Positions 33,895 to 41,996 of a DNA stretch of 64,000 nt are shown in pieces (position 1 is the first letter of the stretch; every line of letters starts with the position of its first letter). Position numbers and translations under genes: made by a program. Source of the DNA: Dactylosporangium aurantiacum (GTDB taxonomy: Bacteria; Actinomycetota; Actinomycetes; Mycobacteriales; Micromonosporaceae); NCBI RefSeq assembly GCF_000716715.1, contig NZ_JNYJ01000027.1:1-64000 (forward strand), given 5' to 3'. A model generated the notes under the pieces. That model was not told where the DNA came from. It ran no database searches and saw nothing but the letters and a program-made list of their open reading frames with translations.

Positions 33895-35119
33895 CGCCAC
33901 GCTTCCACGGTCGCTGCGCGCCGGCCGGCGCGGTGCGCTCCGGCTCCATGATGAACACCGGCGCCTGCCGCAGGTGGCGCCGGCGCGCCTCGGTCACGAG
34001 CACGGGCACCGCCTCCAGGAAGTGCCGCAGGTCGCGGGCCTCGACGACGCGCGGCGCGACGGTCTCGCCGGCCAGCCCGGCGATGCGCCCGGCGAGCTCG
34101 GCGCCGACCTGGAACTGCGGGTCGCGCCGGTCGACCACGACGACCGGGACCACCCACGACGGCAGCGCCGACAGGGCCGCCCGGATCCGCGCCGCGCCGC
34201 CGTCGTCGGCGGCCACCCACGGGTCGACGAGCAGCACCGCCGCGCTGTCCCCACCGGCCGCGGCCGGCGCGGCGACGGCGGTGGCCGCCGCGGGCTGCGT
34301 CACGGCGAGGGATGCGGTGCGGGCCGGCAGCCCCAGCCGCTCGGCGGTGATCGCGACGTAGTCGGCCAGCGGCCTGGCCTGCGGCTCCGCGAACGGCCGC
34401 CACTGCCCGGCGTCGGCGCCGTACACGTGCCCGGCGCGCCCGTGCGGCGCGTCGTCGGCGGTGCGGGCCAGCACCGCGACGACCAGCTGGGCGGGCGCCC
34501 CGGCCGGGTCCTCGACGTCCCGCGGCGCCGGCGCCCAGGACGGCCCGATCGGATGGTGCTCGGCGACCTCGACGATCCGCGCGGCGATCCGCCGGACGAT
34601 CTCCCGGTACTGCCCCTCGTAGGAGCGCAGCATGCACAGCGCGCGCAGGCCGTTGTCCGCGTACCCCGGCACGCCCTCGCCGATGACGAGCGCCTCACGG
34701 ATCTCGGTGCGCCGCTCCCAGGTCAGCAGCGGCGACCACAGCACCGGCAGCAGGTGCCGCTGCCGGTCGGCGCCGTCGCGCAGGTGCCGCAGCCGCCGCT
34801 GGAAGGAGGTGCGCTCGCGCAGCGGCCACGCCCGCTTGAAATACGCCGGCGAGTACAGCGCGACGAAGACCTCGGCGGATCCGAGCGCGCCGGCGAGCGT
34901 CTCGCCCCAGTCGGTGCCCGGCCGGACCAGGTCGTCGACCAGCCCGGCACCCGCGTCGACGTCGGGTCGGGCGACCTGCCGGACCGCGGCGGTGAGGTCG
35001 TCGTGGAACACCCGCACCCAGTGGTCGGTGTCCACCGGCACCTCGTCGAGGGCCGGGGCCGAGTGCGCGTAGCTCAGGAAGAAGTAGGAGCCACGCCGCG
35101 CCGGGGATGCTGCGGTCAC
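33887..35119 (-). CDS. fxsC: FxsC: TIR-like protein of the FxSxx-COOH system
   Basis: This 410-aa protein has an N-terminal TIR-like domain (GSYFFLSYAHSAPALDEVP, then DWGETLAGALGSAEVFVALYS, SPAYFKRAWPLRERTSFQ and LPVLWSPL) over about residues 10-190. The C-terminal FxsC region (about 200-410) contains AAVLLVDPWVAADDGGAARI and VVPVVVVDRRDPQF. It precedes fxsT with an 8-nt overlap and is its predicted partner. Whether it has NADase activity cannot be told from the sequence. GTG at 35119 has GAGGTGG 5 nt upstream. A possible -10 TATGCT (minus strand, 35155-35160) marks the promoter of this two-gene operon. Confidence 0.85.
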   Translation of the reverse strand: MTAASPARRGSYFFLSYAHSAPALDEVPVDTDHWVRVFHDDLTAAVRQVARPDVDAGAGLVDDLVRPGTDWGETLAGALGSAEVFVALYSPAYFKRAWPLRERTSFQRRLRHLRDGADRQRHLLPVLWSPLLTWERRTEIREALVIGEGVPGYADNGLRALCMLRSYEGQYREIVRRIAARIVEVAEHHPIGPSWAPAPRDVEDPAGAPAQLVVAVLARTADDAPHGRAGHVYGADAGQWRPFAEPQARPLADYVAITAERLGLPARTASLAVTQPAAATAVAAPAAAGGDSAAVLLVDPWVAADDGGAARIRAALSALPSWVVPVVVVDRRDPQFQVGAELAGRIAGLAGETVAPRVVEARDLRHFLEAVPVLVTEARRRHLRQAPVFIMEPERTAPAGAQRPWKRGDG

Positions 35120-35423
35120 GGACCCACCTCGATTCGCGTGCTCGCGACCCCTCCAGCATAGCCACCGATGTCGATGCGATGCGATCGCCGGCCGCGGTGG
35201 GTCGCGGGTACGGGCGAGGTACGGGTACCGAACCGTGCGCCGCCGGACAGCGCCGCACGACACGATCGTCGGGTCAGGTCCACGCGTTGCCGAGGGATGC
35301 ACCACAACGGGGGAACGACGTGCGGCGAGGTCGGCGGGTGCCACGGTGCCCGCCGACCCGGCTGGCCCGGCCCCGGTCCCCGGCCGGCCCGCGGACAGGA
35401 CGGCCGGGTCGTGGTGGTGCGGG
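35120..35423. other. Intergenic region without a gene
   Basis: This 304-nt gap separates fxsC from the biosynthetic cluster. It holds the probable fxsC promoter at its left and the terminator hairpin at 35329-35358. I looked on both strands for a short frame ending F-x-S-x-x-stop (an FxsA peptide) and found none. Confidence 0.6.
35329..35358 (-). terminator. Terminator after the 2OG-oxygenase gene
   Basis: A perfect 10-bp stem, GGTCGGCGGG (35329-35338) and CCCGCCGACC (35349-35358), with a 10-nt loop, lies about 66 nt past the minus-strand stop. It probably marks the left edge of the biosynthetic cluster. Confidence 0.6.
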
Positions 35424-36440
35424 TCAGCCGCGGATCACGTTGCGGGGCTCGAGGGAGCGGCCGGCGACCAGCAGGCTCTCGTGCTTGCTGATGTCCAGGT
35501 TGGAGCCGTCGATGAAGGCGCCCTGCAGTCGGCCCGGGTAGACGAGGGTGTCGGCGCGGGTCAGGCGGCAGTTCACGGCCATCCGGCGGCGGTCGGAGTT
35601 GTTCGGCGGCGAGCCGTGCATGGTGCGCTCGCTGAAGATGACGAAGCTGCCCCGGGGCATCACCATCGTGGCGACGGTGCCCGGCGCCGGCTCGAAGTCG
35701 GTGAACTTCGCCAGCAGCTCGTCGAAGCGGCCGTGCAGGTACGAGGTGAGCTCCTCGAGGCTGGCCGCGTCGACGTCGAACCCGTCGAGCCAGTGCGCCG
35801 TGTCGATGTCCAGGACCAGCTCGCTGCGCCTGGTCCGGTCGGCGACCTGCTCCTTGGTGAGCCCGACGAACGGCTCCTCGTAGAACGCCGACTGCGTCAT
35901 CGGCACCTTCACCCACGGCACCTTCGTGGTGTTGGTGCCGGCGGCGAACTGCAGCGGCCCGTTCTCCGGGGTGACGTCGTCGAGGGCGACCCAGACCGTG
36001 AGGTCCCAGACGTCGTCGCCGTCACCGACCGGCTGCAGGGAGGGGGTCGAGTTGCCGATCTCCTCGCCGTCGAACTTGCCCCACTCCTGGTGCCAGCCGA
36101 TCGCGTCGGCGCCCGGCGGCTTGTAGAAGATCTTCGAGCGCCACAGCAGCAGGTCGGGGCCGAGCAGCTCGACGACCCGCCCGACGATGGCCTCCTGGGT
36201 GAACACGCGCTCCAGGTCGGGATCGACGAGGTGCCAGTCGCGCAGCGCGTACCGGCCGTACAGCGGCTGGGTGTGCCGCTCTTCGACGATGCGCTCGCAC
36301 CGGTCGGCGAGCTCGGCCAGCTCCTTGTCGGGCAGGCCGAGCGGGAACGGGCCCGCGAAACCGTCACGCCAGAACCTTGCCACCCCGTCGGGGCCGAGTG
36401 TGCCCGGCCCTTCGGTTGTCAACGTGTTGGTGCTAGTCAC
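35424..36440 (-). CDS. Phytanoyl-CoA dioxygenase-family Fe(II)/2-oxoglutarate oxygenase
   Basis: This 338-aa non-haem iron enzyme is expected to hydroxylate a small molecule using 2-oxoglutarate and O2. The facial triad is visible: the HxE in IGWHQEWGKFDGEE near residue 116 and the distal His in RTMHGSPPNNSDRRRMAVN near 273, where the following Arg would hold 2-oxoglutarate. The HxE, rather than HxA/G, means a hydroxylase and not a halogenase. A strong ribosome site (AGGAGGAG) precedes GTG at 36440. It is the left member of the cluster, just downstream of the MFS exporter on the same strand. Hydroxylation of an amino-acid building block is a reasonable guess. Confidence 0.88.
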   Translation of the reverse strand: MTSTNTLTTEGPGTLGPDGVARFWRDGFAGPFPLGLPDKELAELADRCERIVEERHTQPLYGRYALRDWHLVDPDLERVFTQEAIVGRVVELLGPDLLLWRSKIFYKPPGADAIGWHQEWGKFDGEEIGNSTPSLQPVGDGDDVWDLTVWVALDDVTPENGPLQFAAGTNTTKVPWVKVPMTQSAFYEEPFVGLTKEQVADRTRRSELVLDIDTAHWLDGFDVDAASLEELTSYLHGRFDELLAKFTDFEPAPGTVATMVMPRGSFVIFSERTMHGSPPNNSDRRRMAVNCRLTRADTLVYPGRLQGAFIDGSNLDISKHESLLVAGRSLEPRNVIRG

Positions 36441-36530
36441 CTAGCTCCTCCTGATCATCATTGATCTGCAGAGGCGTGCCCCCGTGCGGTCGCCAGGGGC
36501 TTCAGACCTCCCAACGTGCCTCGCCGCAGA

Positions 36531-37853
36531 CTACGGCACAGATCCATCGACGGCTGCCCCTTCGCGGGGCGACCGCACGTCGTCGGCGATCAATGCGGTG
36601 GAAGATTCGGTTTTGTCCGGCGTCGATGCGTTCGTTTCGTTGCGAACGGTGTCGACGGTCTTGATGCCGGCGAGCACGGCGAGCACCGCCGCGGCCGCGA
36701 GGGCGCCGCAGATCCAGAAGACGGCGCCGCCGACACCGGCGAACAGCGCGGTGCCGATGACCGGCCCCACCGAGTAGCCGATCTGGTTCGCCACCGTCGT
36801 CGCCGCGATGTACCGGGCGCGCAGGTGCGCCGGCGCGATCACACCCGGGTACGCGAACATCGACGGGCTGGCGACGACCTCACCCATCGTCCACACCAGC
36901 GTGGCGACGACGAGGCCGGCGATGCCCATCTCCACGCTCCACAGGGCCAGGCCGATCCCGGTCAGCGCCATGCCGGTGGCGACGGCGGTCCGCGGCTGCC
37001 AGCGCTGGGTGACCTTGGTGACCGGCACCTCGAGGCAGATGACGGTGAGCGCGTTGAGCGAGACCAGCGCGCCGAACACCTCAGGGCGGTAGCCCAGGGC
37101 GTCCAGGTGCAGCGACAGCGTGGCCGGGCCCTGGATGTACACGATGCCGTTGACCAGCAGGGCGAACAGGAACAGCACGAAGGCGCCGTCGCGCAGGACC
37201 CGGCCGTAGCTGGCCGGCGGCGCGGCCTCGTCGGTGGCCGCCGGGGTGTCCGCGGCCGGCGGCACCGACCGCAGCGCGGTGAGCACCAGCAGGCCGAACA
37301 GCGCCGAGGAGCCCGCCTCGACCCAGAACAGCAGGTCCCACGAGACCCGCGACAGCAGCGCGCCCAGCACCGGCGCGACCAGCACCCCGACGTTGAACGC
37401 GAGCCGCCAGAACGCCATCACCATGACCAGCTGCTCCGGCGGGGTCGCCTCGGTGATCATCGCCTGGGCGGGTGGGCGCCAGATGCCGTTGAGCGACGCG
37501 GCGGCGAGCGCGGCGAGCACGACCAGCCACGGGTTGCCGATGTTCGCGGCGCCGATCAGGGCGGTGATCAGGGCGGCGGTCGAGAACATCGACAGCGCCA
37601 TCGCGAAGCGGTACCCCATCCGGTCGGCGATGGTGCCGCCGATGAACGCGCCGGCGATGCGGCCCGCGCCCCACGCGCCGAGCGCGAGCCCGGCGTGGAA
37701 CGGCTGGAACCCCTTCTGGGTCAGGTACAGCGTCAGGAACAGCATCAGGAAGCTGCCGACGGTGTTGACGAGCGTGCCGATGAGCAGCACCCAGACCGGG
37801 AACGTCATGGTGCGCACGGTCCGCATGACCGTCGGTGGAGCCGCTGAGGTCAT
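36531..37853 (-). CDS. MFS transporter (probable product exporter)
   Basis: This is a 440-aa, 12-helix major facilitator (FPVWVLLIGTLVNTVGSFLM in helix 1; MFS loop IGGTIADRMGYRFAMAL). The last 30 residues are a soluble Ser/Thr/Lys-rich tail (TVRNETNASTPDKTESS). It resembles drug:H+ antiporters of natural-product clusters. The start is ATG 37853, with GGAG about 10 nt upstream; ATG 37868 is the alternative. It is divergent from the first ATP-grasp gene across a 144-nt region with a 22-bp dyad, and upstream of the oxygenase by 91 nt. Export of, and self-resistance to, the cluster's product is inferred. Confidence 0.88.
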   Translation of the reverse strand: MTSAAPPTVMRTVRTMTFPVWVLLIGTLVNTVGSFLMLFLTLYLTQKGFQPFHAGLALGAWGAGRIAGAFIGGTIADRMGYRFAMALSMFSTAALITALIGAANIGNPWLVVLAALAAASLNGIWRPPAQAMITEATPPEQLVMVMAFWRLAFNVGVLVAPVLGALLSRVSWDLLFWVEAGSSALFGLLVLTALRSVPPAADTPAATDEAAPPASYGRVLRDGAFVLFLFALLVNGIVYIQGPATLSLHLDALGYRPEVFGALVSLNALTVICLEVPVTKVTQRWQPRTAVATGMALTGIGLALWSVEMGIAGLVVATLVWTMGEVVASPSMFAYPGVIAPAHLRARYIAATTVANQIGYSVGPVIGTALFAGVGGAVFWICGALAAAAVLAVLAGIKTVDTVRNETNASTPDKTESSTALIADDVRSPREGAAVDGSVP

Positions 37854-37880
37854 GACGCAAAACTCCATTCGACGGAAGGA

Positions 37881-37902
37881 TTCACGGGGGTCACCTCGTG
37901 AA
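37881..37902. promoter_or_regulatory. 22-bp dyad in the divergent MFS/ATP-grasp promoter
   Basis: TTCACGGGG (37881-37889), GTCA, CCTCGTGAA (37894-37902) match in 8 of 9 pairs. The dyad sits midway in the only divergent promoter of the cluster, so it could bind a regulator that controls both export and ligase genes. No regulator gene lies within 35.4-45 kb. Confidence 0.5.
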
Positions 37903-37997
37903 GATGATCGGCGTAGTCTGTGGACCGTCTCGCATTGTGGAGGATGATCGATGCGTATTCCACCCCGTGCCAATGTCGCCCGTCGATCGTTGCGGGC

Positions 37998-39317
37998 ATG
38001 AACCGGGTCACCGAGGCGTACCTGGCCGCGTTCCAGGGCGCGTCGCCGCCCGTGCCGGCGTACGGTCGCAGCCTGCCGCTGGAGGCCGCCTACGCCGACG
38101 CGCACGGCGCCAGGCTGCTCGGCCGGCCGCTGTTCCTGCCGGAGTCGGCGCTGCGTCAGGTGGCGGCCGACCTGCGCACCGTCATCGACCTGGTCACGTC
38201 GCTGCCGGACCGGCTGTTCGACGGCGACCGGCGGCGGCTGTGCGAGTGGCTCGGCATGGACGCGCGGGCCACGGACCTGGCCTGCGCCGTGCCGGCGGGT
38301 GCGGGCACGCCGCTGTTCGCCCGGCCCGACCTGTACTTCGACGGCACCGGCTTCCGGCTGCTGGAGCTCAATGCGGGCAGCGAGCTCGGCGGCGTCGACT
38401 GGTCCGCGATCAACGAGGGGTACCTGCGGCTGCCGCAGTTCCGCCGCTTCGCCGAGGAGCACCGGCTCGGGCACGTCGACACGGGCCGGGAGATCGCCGC
38501 CTACCTGCGGCGGCTGGCCGCGCCCGTCACCGGCGGCGCCGACCCGGTCGTCGCCCTGACCGACATCTCCAAGAACATCGCCCGCTACCGCGCCTGGTAC
38601 GAGTCGTTCGTGCACCACATGGCGGCGCGGGGCATCGACATGCGCATCACGCACATCGCCGACCTCGTCGAACGCGACGGCCGGCTGCACGTGGACGGCA
38701 CCCCGGTCGACGTCGTGATGCGCTACTTCACCCTCGAGGAGTACTGCGCCGAGCCGCAGGCGCAGGAGTGGCTCGCGCCCGTGCTGCGGGCCCAGGACAA
38801 GGGCACCGTGGTGTTCTTCGCGTCGTTCGACCACGGCATCACCGCCAACAAGGGCAACCTCGCGCTGGTGTCGCAGCTGCGCGACGAGGGCCGGCTGGCC
38901 GAGGCGGAGGCCGCCGCCGTGGACCGGGTCCTGCCGTGGACCCGGCGGCTGACGCCCGACCTGGTGCCGCACTGCCGGCAGGAGCAGCAGCACCTGGTGG
39001 TCAAGCCCGGCTCCGGCTCCAGCGGCGACGGCGTCACCATCGGCTGGGAGGTCACCGCGGAGGCGTGGCAGGACGCGCTCGCCACCGCCGCCCTGGACGG
39101 CCGCTACGTCGTGCAGGAGCGCGTCGACGGGGCCCTGGAGGTGGTCCCCGACGGCGACGGGACCTCGCAGTGGCTGCCCGTGTGGGGCGTGTTCGTCTTC
39201 GAGCAGGGCTACGCCGGCACGTTCATGCGAGCGTCGCGGGCCGGCGCCGGCTCCGTCATCAACGAGGCCACCGGCGCCGCGTTCACCTGCTCGTTCACGT
39301 ATCCGGACCCGCAGTGA
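37998..39317 (+). CDS. ATP-grasp family enzyme 1
   Basis: This 439-aa protein is an ATP-grasp-type ligase. The C-terminal part shows the ATP-binding pattern HLVVKPGSGSSGDGVTIGWE near residue 335 and RYVVQERVDGALEVV near 370. The earlier segment DGTGFRLLELNAGSELGGVD near 120-140 recalls glutathionylspermidine synthase-like and circularly permuted ATP-grasp proteins, in which the metal-binding Glu/Asn precedes the ATP lid. It presumably joins an amine to an acyl phosphate. No substrate is evident. ATG 37998 lacks a clear ribosome site. It is followed after 20 nt by a second, classical ATP-grasp gene. Confidence 0.75.
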   Translation: MNRVTEAYLAAFQGASPPVPAYGRSLPLEAAYADAHGARLLGRPLFLPESALRQVAADLRTVIDLVTSLPDRLFDGDRRRLCEWLGMDARATDLACAVPAGAGTPLFARPDLYFDGTGFRLLELNAGSELGGVDWSAINEGYLRLPQFRRFAEEHRLGHVDTGREIAAYLRRLAAPVTGGADPVVALTDISKNIARYRAWYESFVHHMAARGIDMRITHIADLVERDGRLHVDGTPVDVVMRYFTLEEYCAEPQAQEWLAPVLRAQDKGTVVFFASFDHGITANKGNLALVSQLRDEGRLAEAEAAAVDRVLPWTRRLTPDLVPHCRQEQQHLVVKPGSGSSGDGVTIGWEVTAEAWQDALATAALDGRYVVQERVDGALEVVPDGDGTSQWLPVWGVFVFEQGYAGTFMRASRAGAGSVINEATGAAFTCSFTYPDPQ

Positions 39318-39337
39318 CGCGGGTGGGAGGGGAAACC

Positions 39338-40600
39338 ATGGACCGACCCGTCGTCGTGCTCGCCGAGCCGTTCTCCTCGGCGAGCCTGATCCCCGCGGCG
39401 TTGCGCGAGGCCGGGATCACCCCGGTCGCGCTCATCGACCCGTCCGTCGCCGGGATCGGGGTGCTCACCGCGTTCCGCGACGACGAGTACGCGGCGGTCA
39501 TCGAGCACCACGGCGACGACGCGGCCACCGCCGAGCGCATCCGGGCCCTCGGCACCGTGGTCGGCGTCGTGCCCGGCACCGACCGCATCGAGGGGCTCTG
39601 CGGGCGGCTCGGGCAGATCCTGACCCCGGACCGGATCAACGTGCCGGAGCTGGCCGCGGCGCGGCGCAACAAGTACCTGTCGCACCAGGCGGTCGCCGCG
39701 CACGGCCTGGACATCATCAAGCAGACCTACGCCGCCGACCACGCCGAGATCGCCGCCTGGATCGAACGGGAGGGCCTCGCCGGCCGTGACCTGGTGGTGA
39801 AGCCGGCCACCAGCGCCGGCACCGACGGCGTCGGCTTCGCCCTGGGCGGCAAGGGCTGGCAGGACCTCGTCGACGGGCTCCTCGGCACCGTCAACCGGTA
39901 CGGCGCGGTCAACGACAAGGTGCTGGTGCAGGAGTACATCACCGGCATGGAGTACGCGATCGACACCGTCAGCTACGAGGGGCGGCACTCGCTGACCGAC
40001 ATCACCCGGTACCGGAAGGTGCAGAACGCCAACGGCTGGGCCATCTACGACAACGTGGAGTGGCTGCCCTACGACCTCGACGAGTACGGCCACGTCCTGG
40101 ACTACACGTTCGGCTGCCTGGACGCGGTCGGCTTCCGGTTCTGGGCGGCGCACACCGAGGTCATGGACACCGAGCACGGCATGCGCCTGGTGGAGATCAA
40201 CCCGCGCCCGGCCGGTGCGATGAAGCCGCTGTGCAGCGAGGTGGCCACGGCGGGGGAGAGCAGCCAGGTCTCGCGCATCGTCGACATCTGCGCGGGCCGC
40301 GGCGCCGGCCTGCCGCCCGGGTTCAACCTGCACCAGCGGGTGATGGCGGTGTTCCTCATCGCCGAGACGTCCGGGGTGGTGCGCAACGCGGAGATCTTCG
40401 ACCGGGCCCGGGACCTGCCCAGCTACAACCGGCCGGTGTTCCTGGTGCGCACCGGCGACCGCGTCGAGGCCACCACCGACCTGGTGTCGAGCATGACGAT
40501 GGGCTACATCCTGCTCGCCCACGACGACGTCGAGCAGGTGTACGCGGACCGCGAGGCGATCCGCGCCCTGGAGAAGGAGCTCGTCATCGAGCCGGACTGA
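39338..40600 (+). CDS. ATP-grasp carboxylate-amine ligase 2
   Basis: This 420-aa classical ATP-grasp enzyme of the L-amino-acid ligase/biotin carboxylase-like type would form an amide or peptide bond via an acyl phosphate. It has a pre-ATP-grasp Rossmann-like N-terminus (PVVVLAEPFSSASLIPAALR) and lid Lys in DLVVKPATSAGTDGVGFALG near residue 150. The hinge VLVQEYITGMEYAIDTVSYE lies near 195. Mg-binding Glu/Asn are in MRLVEINPRPAGAMKPLCS near 290. The pairing of two dissimilar ligases suggests sequential couplings in the assembly of a small peptide-like product. The ATG has GGGAGGGG 6 nt upstream. Its last 17 nt overlap the convergent oxidase gene. Confidence 0.85.
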   Translation: MDRPVVVLAEPFSSASLIPAALREAGITPVALIDPSVAGIGVLTAFRDDEYAAVIEHHGDDAATAERIRALGTVVGVVPGTDRIEGLCGRLGQILTPDRINVPELAAARRNKYLSHQAVAAHGLDIIKQTYAADHAEIAAWIEREGLAGRDLVVKPATSAGTDGVGFALGGKGWQDLVDGLLGTVNRYGAVNDKVLVQEYITGMEYAIDTVSYEGRHSLTDITRYRKVQNANGWAIYDNVEWLPYDLDEYGHVLDYTFGCLDAVGFRFWAAHTEVMDTEHGMRLVEINPRPAGAMKPLCSEVATAGESSQVSRIVDICAGRGAGLPPGFNLHQRVMAVFLIAETSGVVRNAEIFDRARDLPSYNRPVFLVRTGDRVEATTDLVSSMTMGYILLAHDDVEQVYADREAIRALEKELVIEPD

Positions 40601-41996
40601 CCGCCGGCCGCGCGGACACGGTCGCGCTCGCGGAGGCCGCCTTCAGCCCGTGCAGGCGGCCCCGCGGCACGAGCAGCGCGTCGCCGCGGCCCAGCCGGTG
40701 CGGCCGTTGCGTGGCCCACCCGTACACGTCGACCTCGCCGTCGTGCACGGACAGCAGCGTGTCCTCGTCGTACACCCGCGTCACGAACGGCGACCCGGGC
40801 CGCAGGATGCTCGGGGAGCCACCGTCGGCGGCGCCGCCGGGCGTGGTGTGGGTGTCGAGGTTGTCCGCCCAGCGGATCTGGGCGAGGAAGTCCTCGTCGC
40901 CGAGGCGCATCAGCACCTTGGTCTCCTCCACGCCGCGCACCAGGTCGGGGATGACCGCGTCGCCGTGGGTGCGGGCGAAGCCGAGCAGCAGGTGCTCGAA
41001 CGTCATCCGGCCGTGGTGGACGTCGATGTGCGCGTGCTCGTCGCAGTAGCGGGTGTCGACCCGGTCGCCGAAGACGGTGCGCAGCATGGCGCCCATGTCG
41101 GCGAAGCCCTGCGCGAACAGCCACTCGAGGTAGGTGACGGCGCCCATGTACCGGAACATGCCGGCATGGTTCTCGCTCACGTGGTTGAAGTAGCTGGTGC
41201 CGGCCAGGGAGCTGGTGAGGTAGAAGTTCCAGTAGGCGTGCACGTCCGGGTGCAGGCCGATGCTGCGCAGCAGCCCGCGGAAGATGGTGCTGTGCTTGGC
41301 GGAGTGCACGCCGTAGCCGAACTCGTCGACGAAGATCTTGAACAGCGCTGACTGTTCGGGTCCGTACGAGCCGCCGAGGTTGCGGGCCATCGCCGACGCC
41401 TCGGTGAGCGCGTCGAGACCGAGCTGGAACAGGTACAGCGCGGCCGCCTCCTCCGCGTGCCGGCACTGCGTGATGGCGAGCATCGTGCCGCGCAGCGGGG
41501 CGGCGGTCACCTCGGGGTTGTTGCCGCTGCCGTCGGCGGGCGCGCCGACCGCGTCGACCTCGGCCATGAACCAGGCCCGCAGGTCGTCGAGGGTGCGCAC
41601 GTCCGGCGTCGCGGCCGCCTCCCTGAGGAACCCGAACGAGCACCGCTCCAGGTCCGGCCAGATCGCGTCGCGCAGCCGGCGCGCCTGCTCGCCGTAGAAG
41701 GCGTCGAAGTCCGCCTTGACCGGGCCGAGGCTGCCCTCCGGCAGCAGGATCATGCTGCTCTCGTACGCGGTGCACAGGATCCGGCTCACCACGAGGTGCC
41801 GCTGGGACAGGAAGTCGGCCTCGGTGACCGGCCGGGCGAAGTCGCGGTCGGCGAGGTCCTCCAGGCCGATGGTGCGCCGGTACGGGTTGCCCACGACGAC
41901 GACCTCGGGGCCGGCCTGCAGCAGCCGCTGGGCGCAGTACCGCTCGACGGCCTCCTGGATCGTGGTGTGAACGGTGGGCTGGATCGTCGCGGTCAT
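40584..41996 (-). CDS. SznF-like heme-oxygenase-like diiron N-oxygenase with C-terminal cupin (copy 1)
   Basis: This 470-aa HDO-superfamily oxidase has a helical N-terminus, a central HDO domain (about 130-370) and a C-terminal cupin-like barrel (about 395-460), the architecture of SznF (about 471 aa). Likely iron ligands are Glu199, Glu225, His235, Glu291, His321, Asp325 and His328. These fall exactly 10 residues after the positions I recall for SznF (E189, E215, H225, E281, H311, D315, H318). Motifs seen: TEASAMARNLGG, DEFGYGVHSAKH and CDEHAHIDVHHGR. The cupin has no HxH; only isolated His at 418, 433 and 449 remain. N-hydroxylation of a guanidine is inferred. The ATG overlaps the stop of the methyltransferase gene, so it is the last gene of the four-gene minus operon. 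Confidence 0.85.
   Translation of the reverse strand: MTATIQPTVHTTIQEAVERYCAQRLLQAGPEVVVVGNPYRRTIGLEDLADRDFARPVTEADFLSQRHLVVSRILCTAYESSMILLPEGSLGPVKADFDAFYGEQARRLRDAIWPDLERCSFGFLREAAATPDVRTLDDLRAWFMAEVDAVGAPADGSGNNPEVTAAPLRGTMLAITQCRHAEEAAALYLFQLGLDALTEASAMARNLGGSYGPEQSALFKIFVDEFGYGVHSAKHSTIFRGLLRSIGLHPDVHAYWNFYLTSSLAGTSYFNHVSENHAGMFRYMGAVTYLEWLFAQGFADMGAMLRTVFGDRVDTRYCDEHAHIDVHHGRMTFEHLLLGFARTHGDAVIPDLVRGVEETKVLMRLGDEDFLAQIRWADNLDTHTTPGGAADGGSPSILRPGSPFVTRVYDEDTLLSVHDGEVDVYGWATQRPHRLGRGDALLVPRGRLHGLKAASASATVSARPAVSPAR

Noticed and set aside
29863..33951. A 1362-codon open frame on the plus strand
   Set aside because: It lies opposite fxsT, is a repeat-poor Arg/Pro/Gln-rich translation with no motif, and results from third-position GC in the true minus-strand gene.
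35120..35423. FxsA-like peptide gene next to fxsC
   Set aside because: No short frame on either strand ends in F-x-S-x-x before a stop.
35424..36440. Halogenase of the SyrB2 type
   Set aside because: The iron triad shows HxE (WHQE), whereas halogenases have HxA/G to leave room for chloride.
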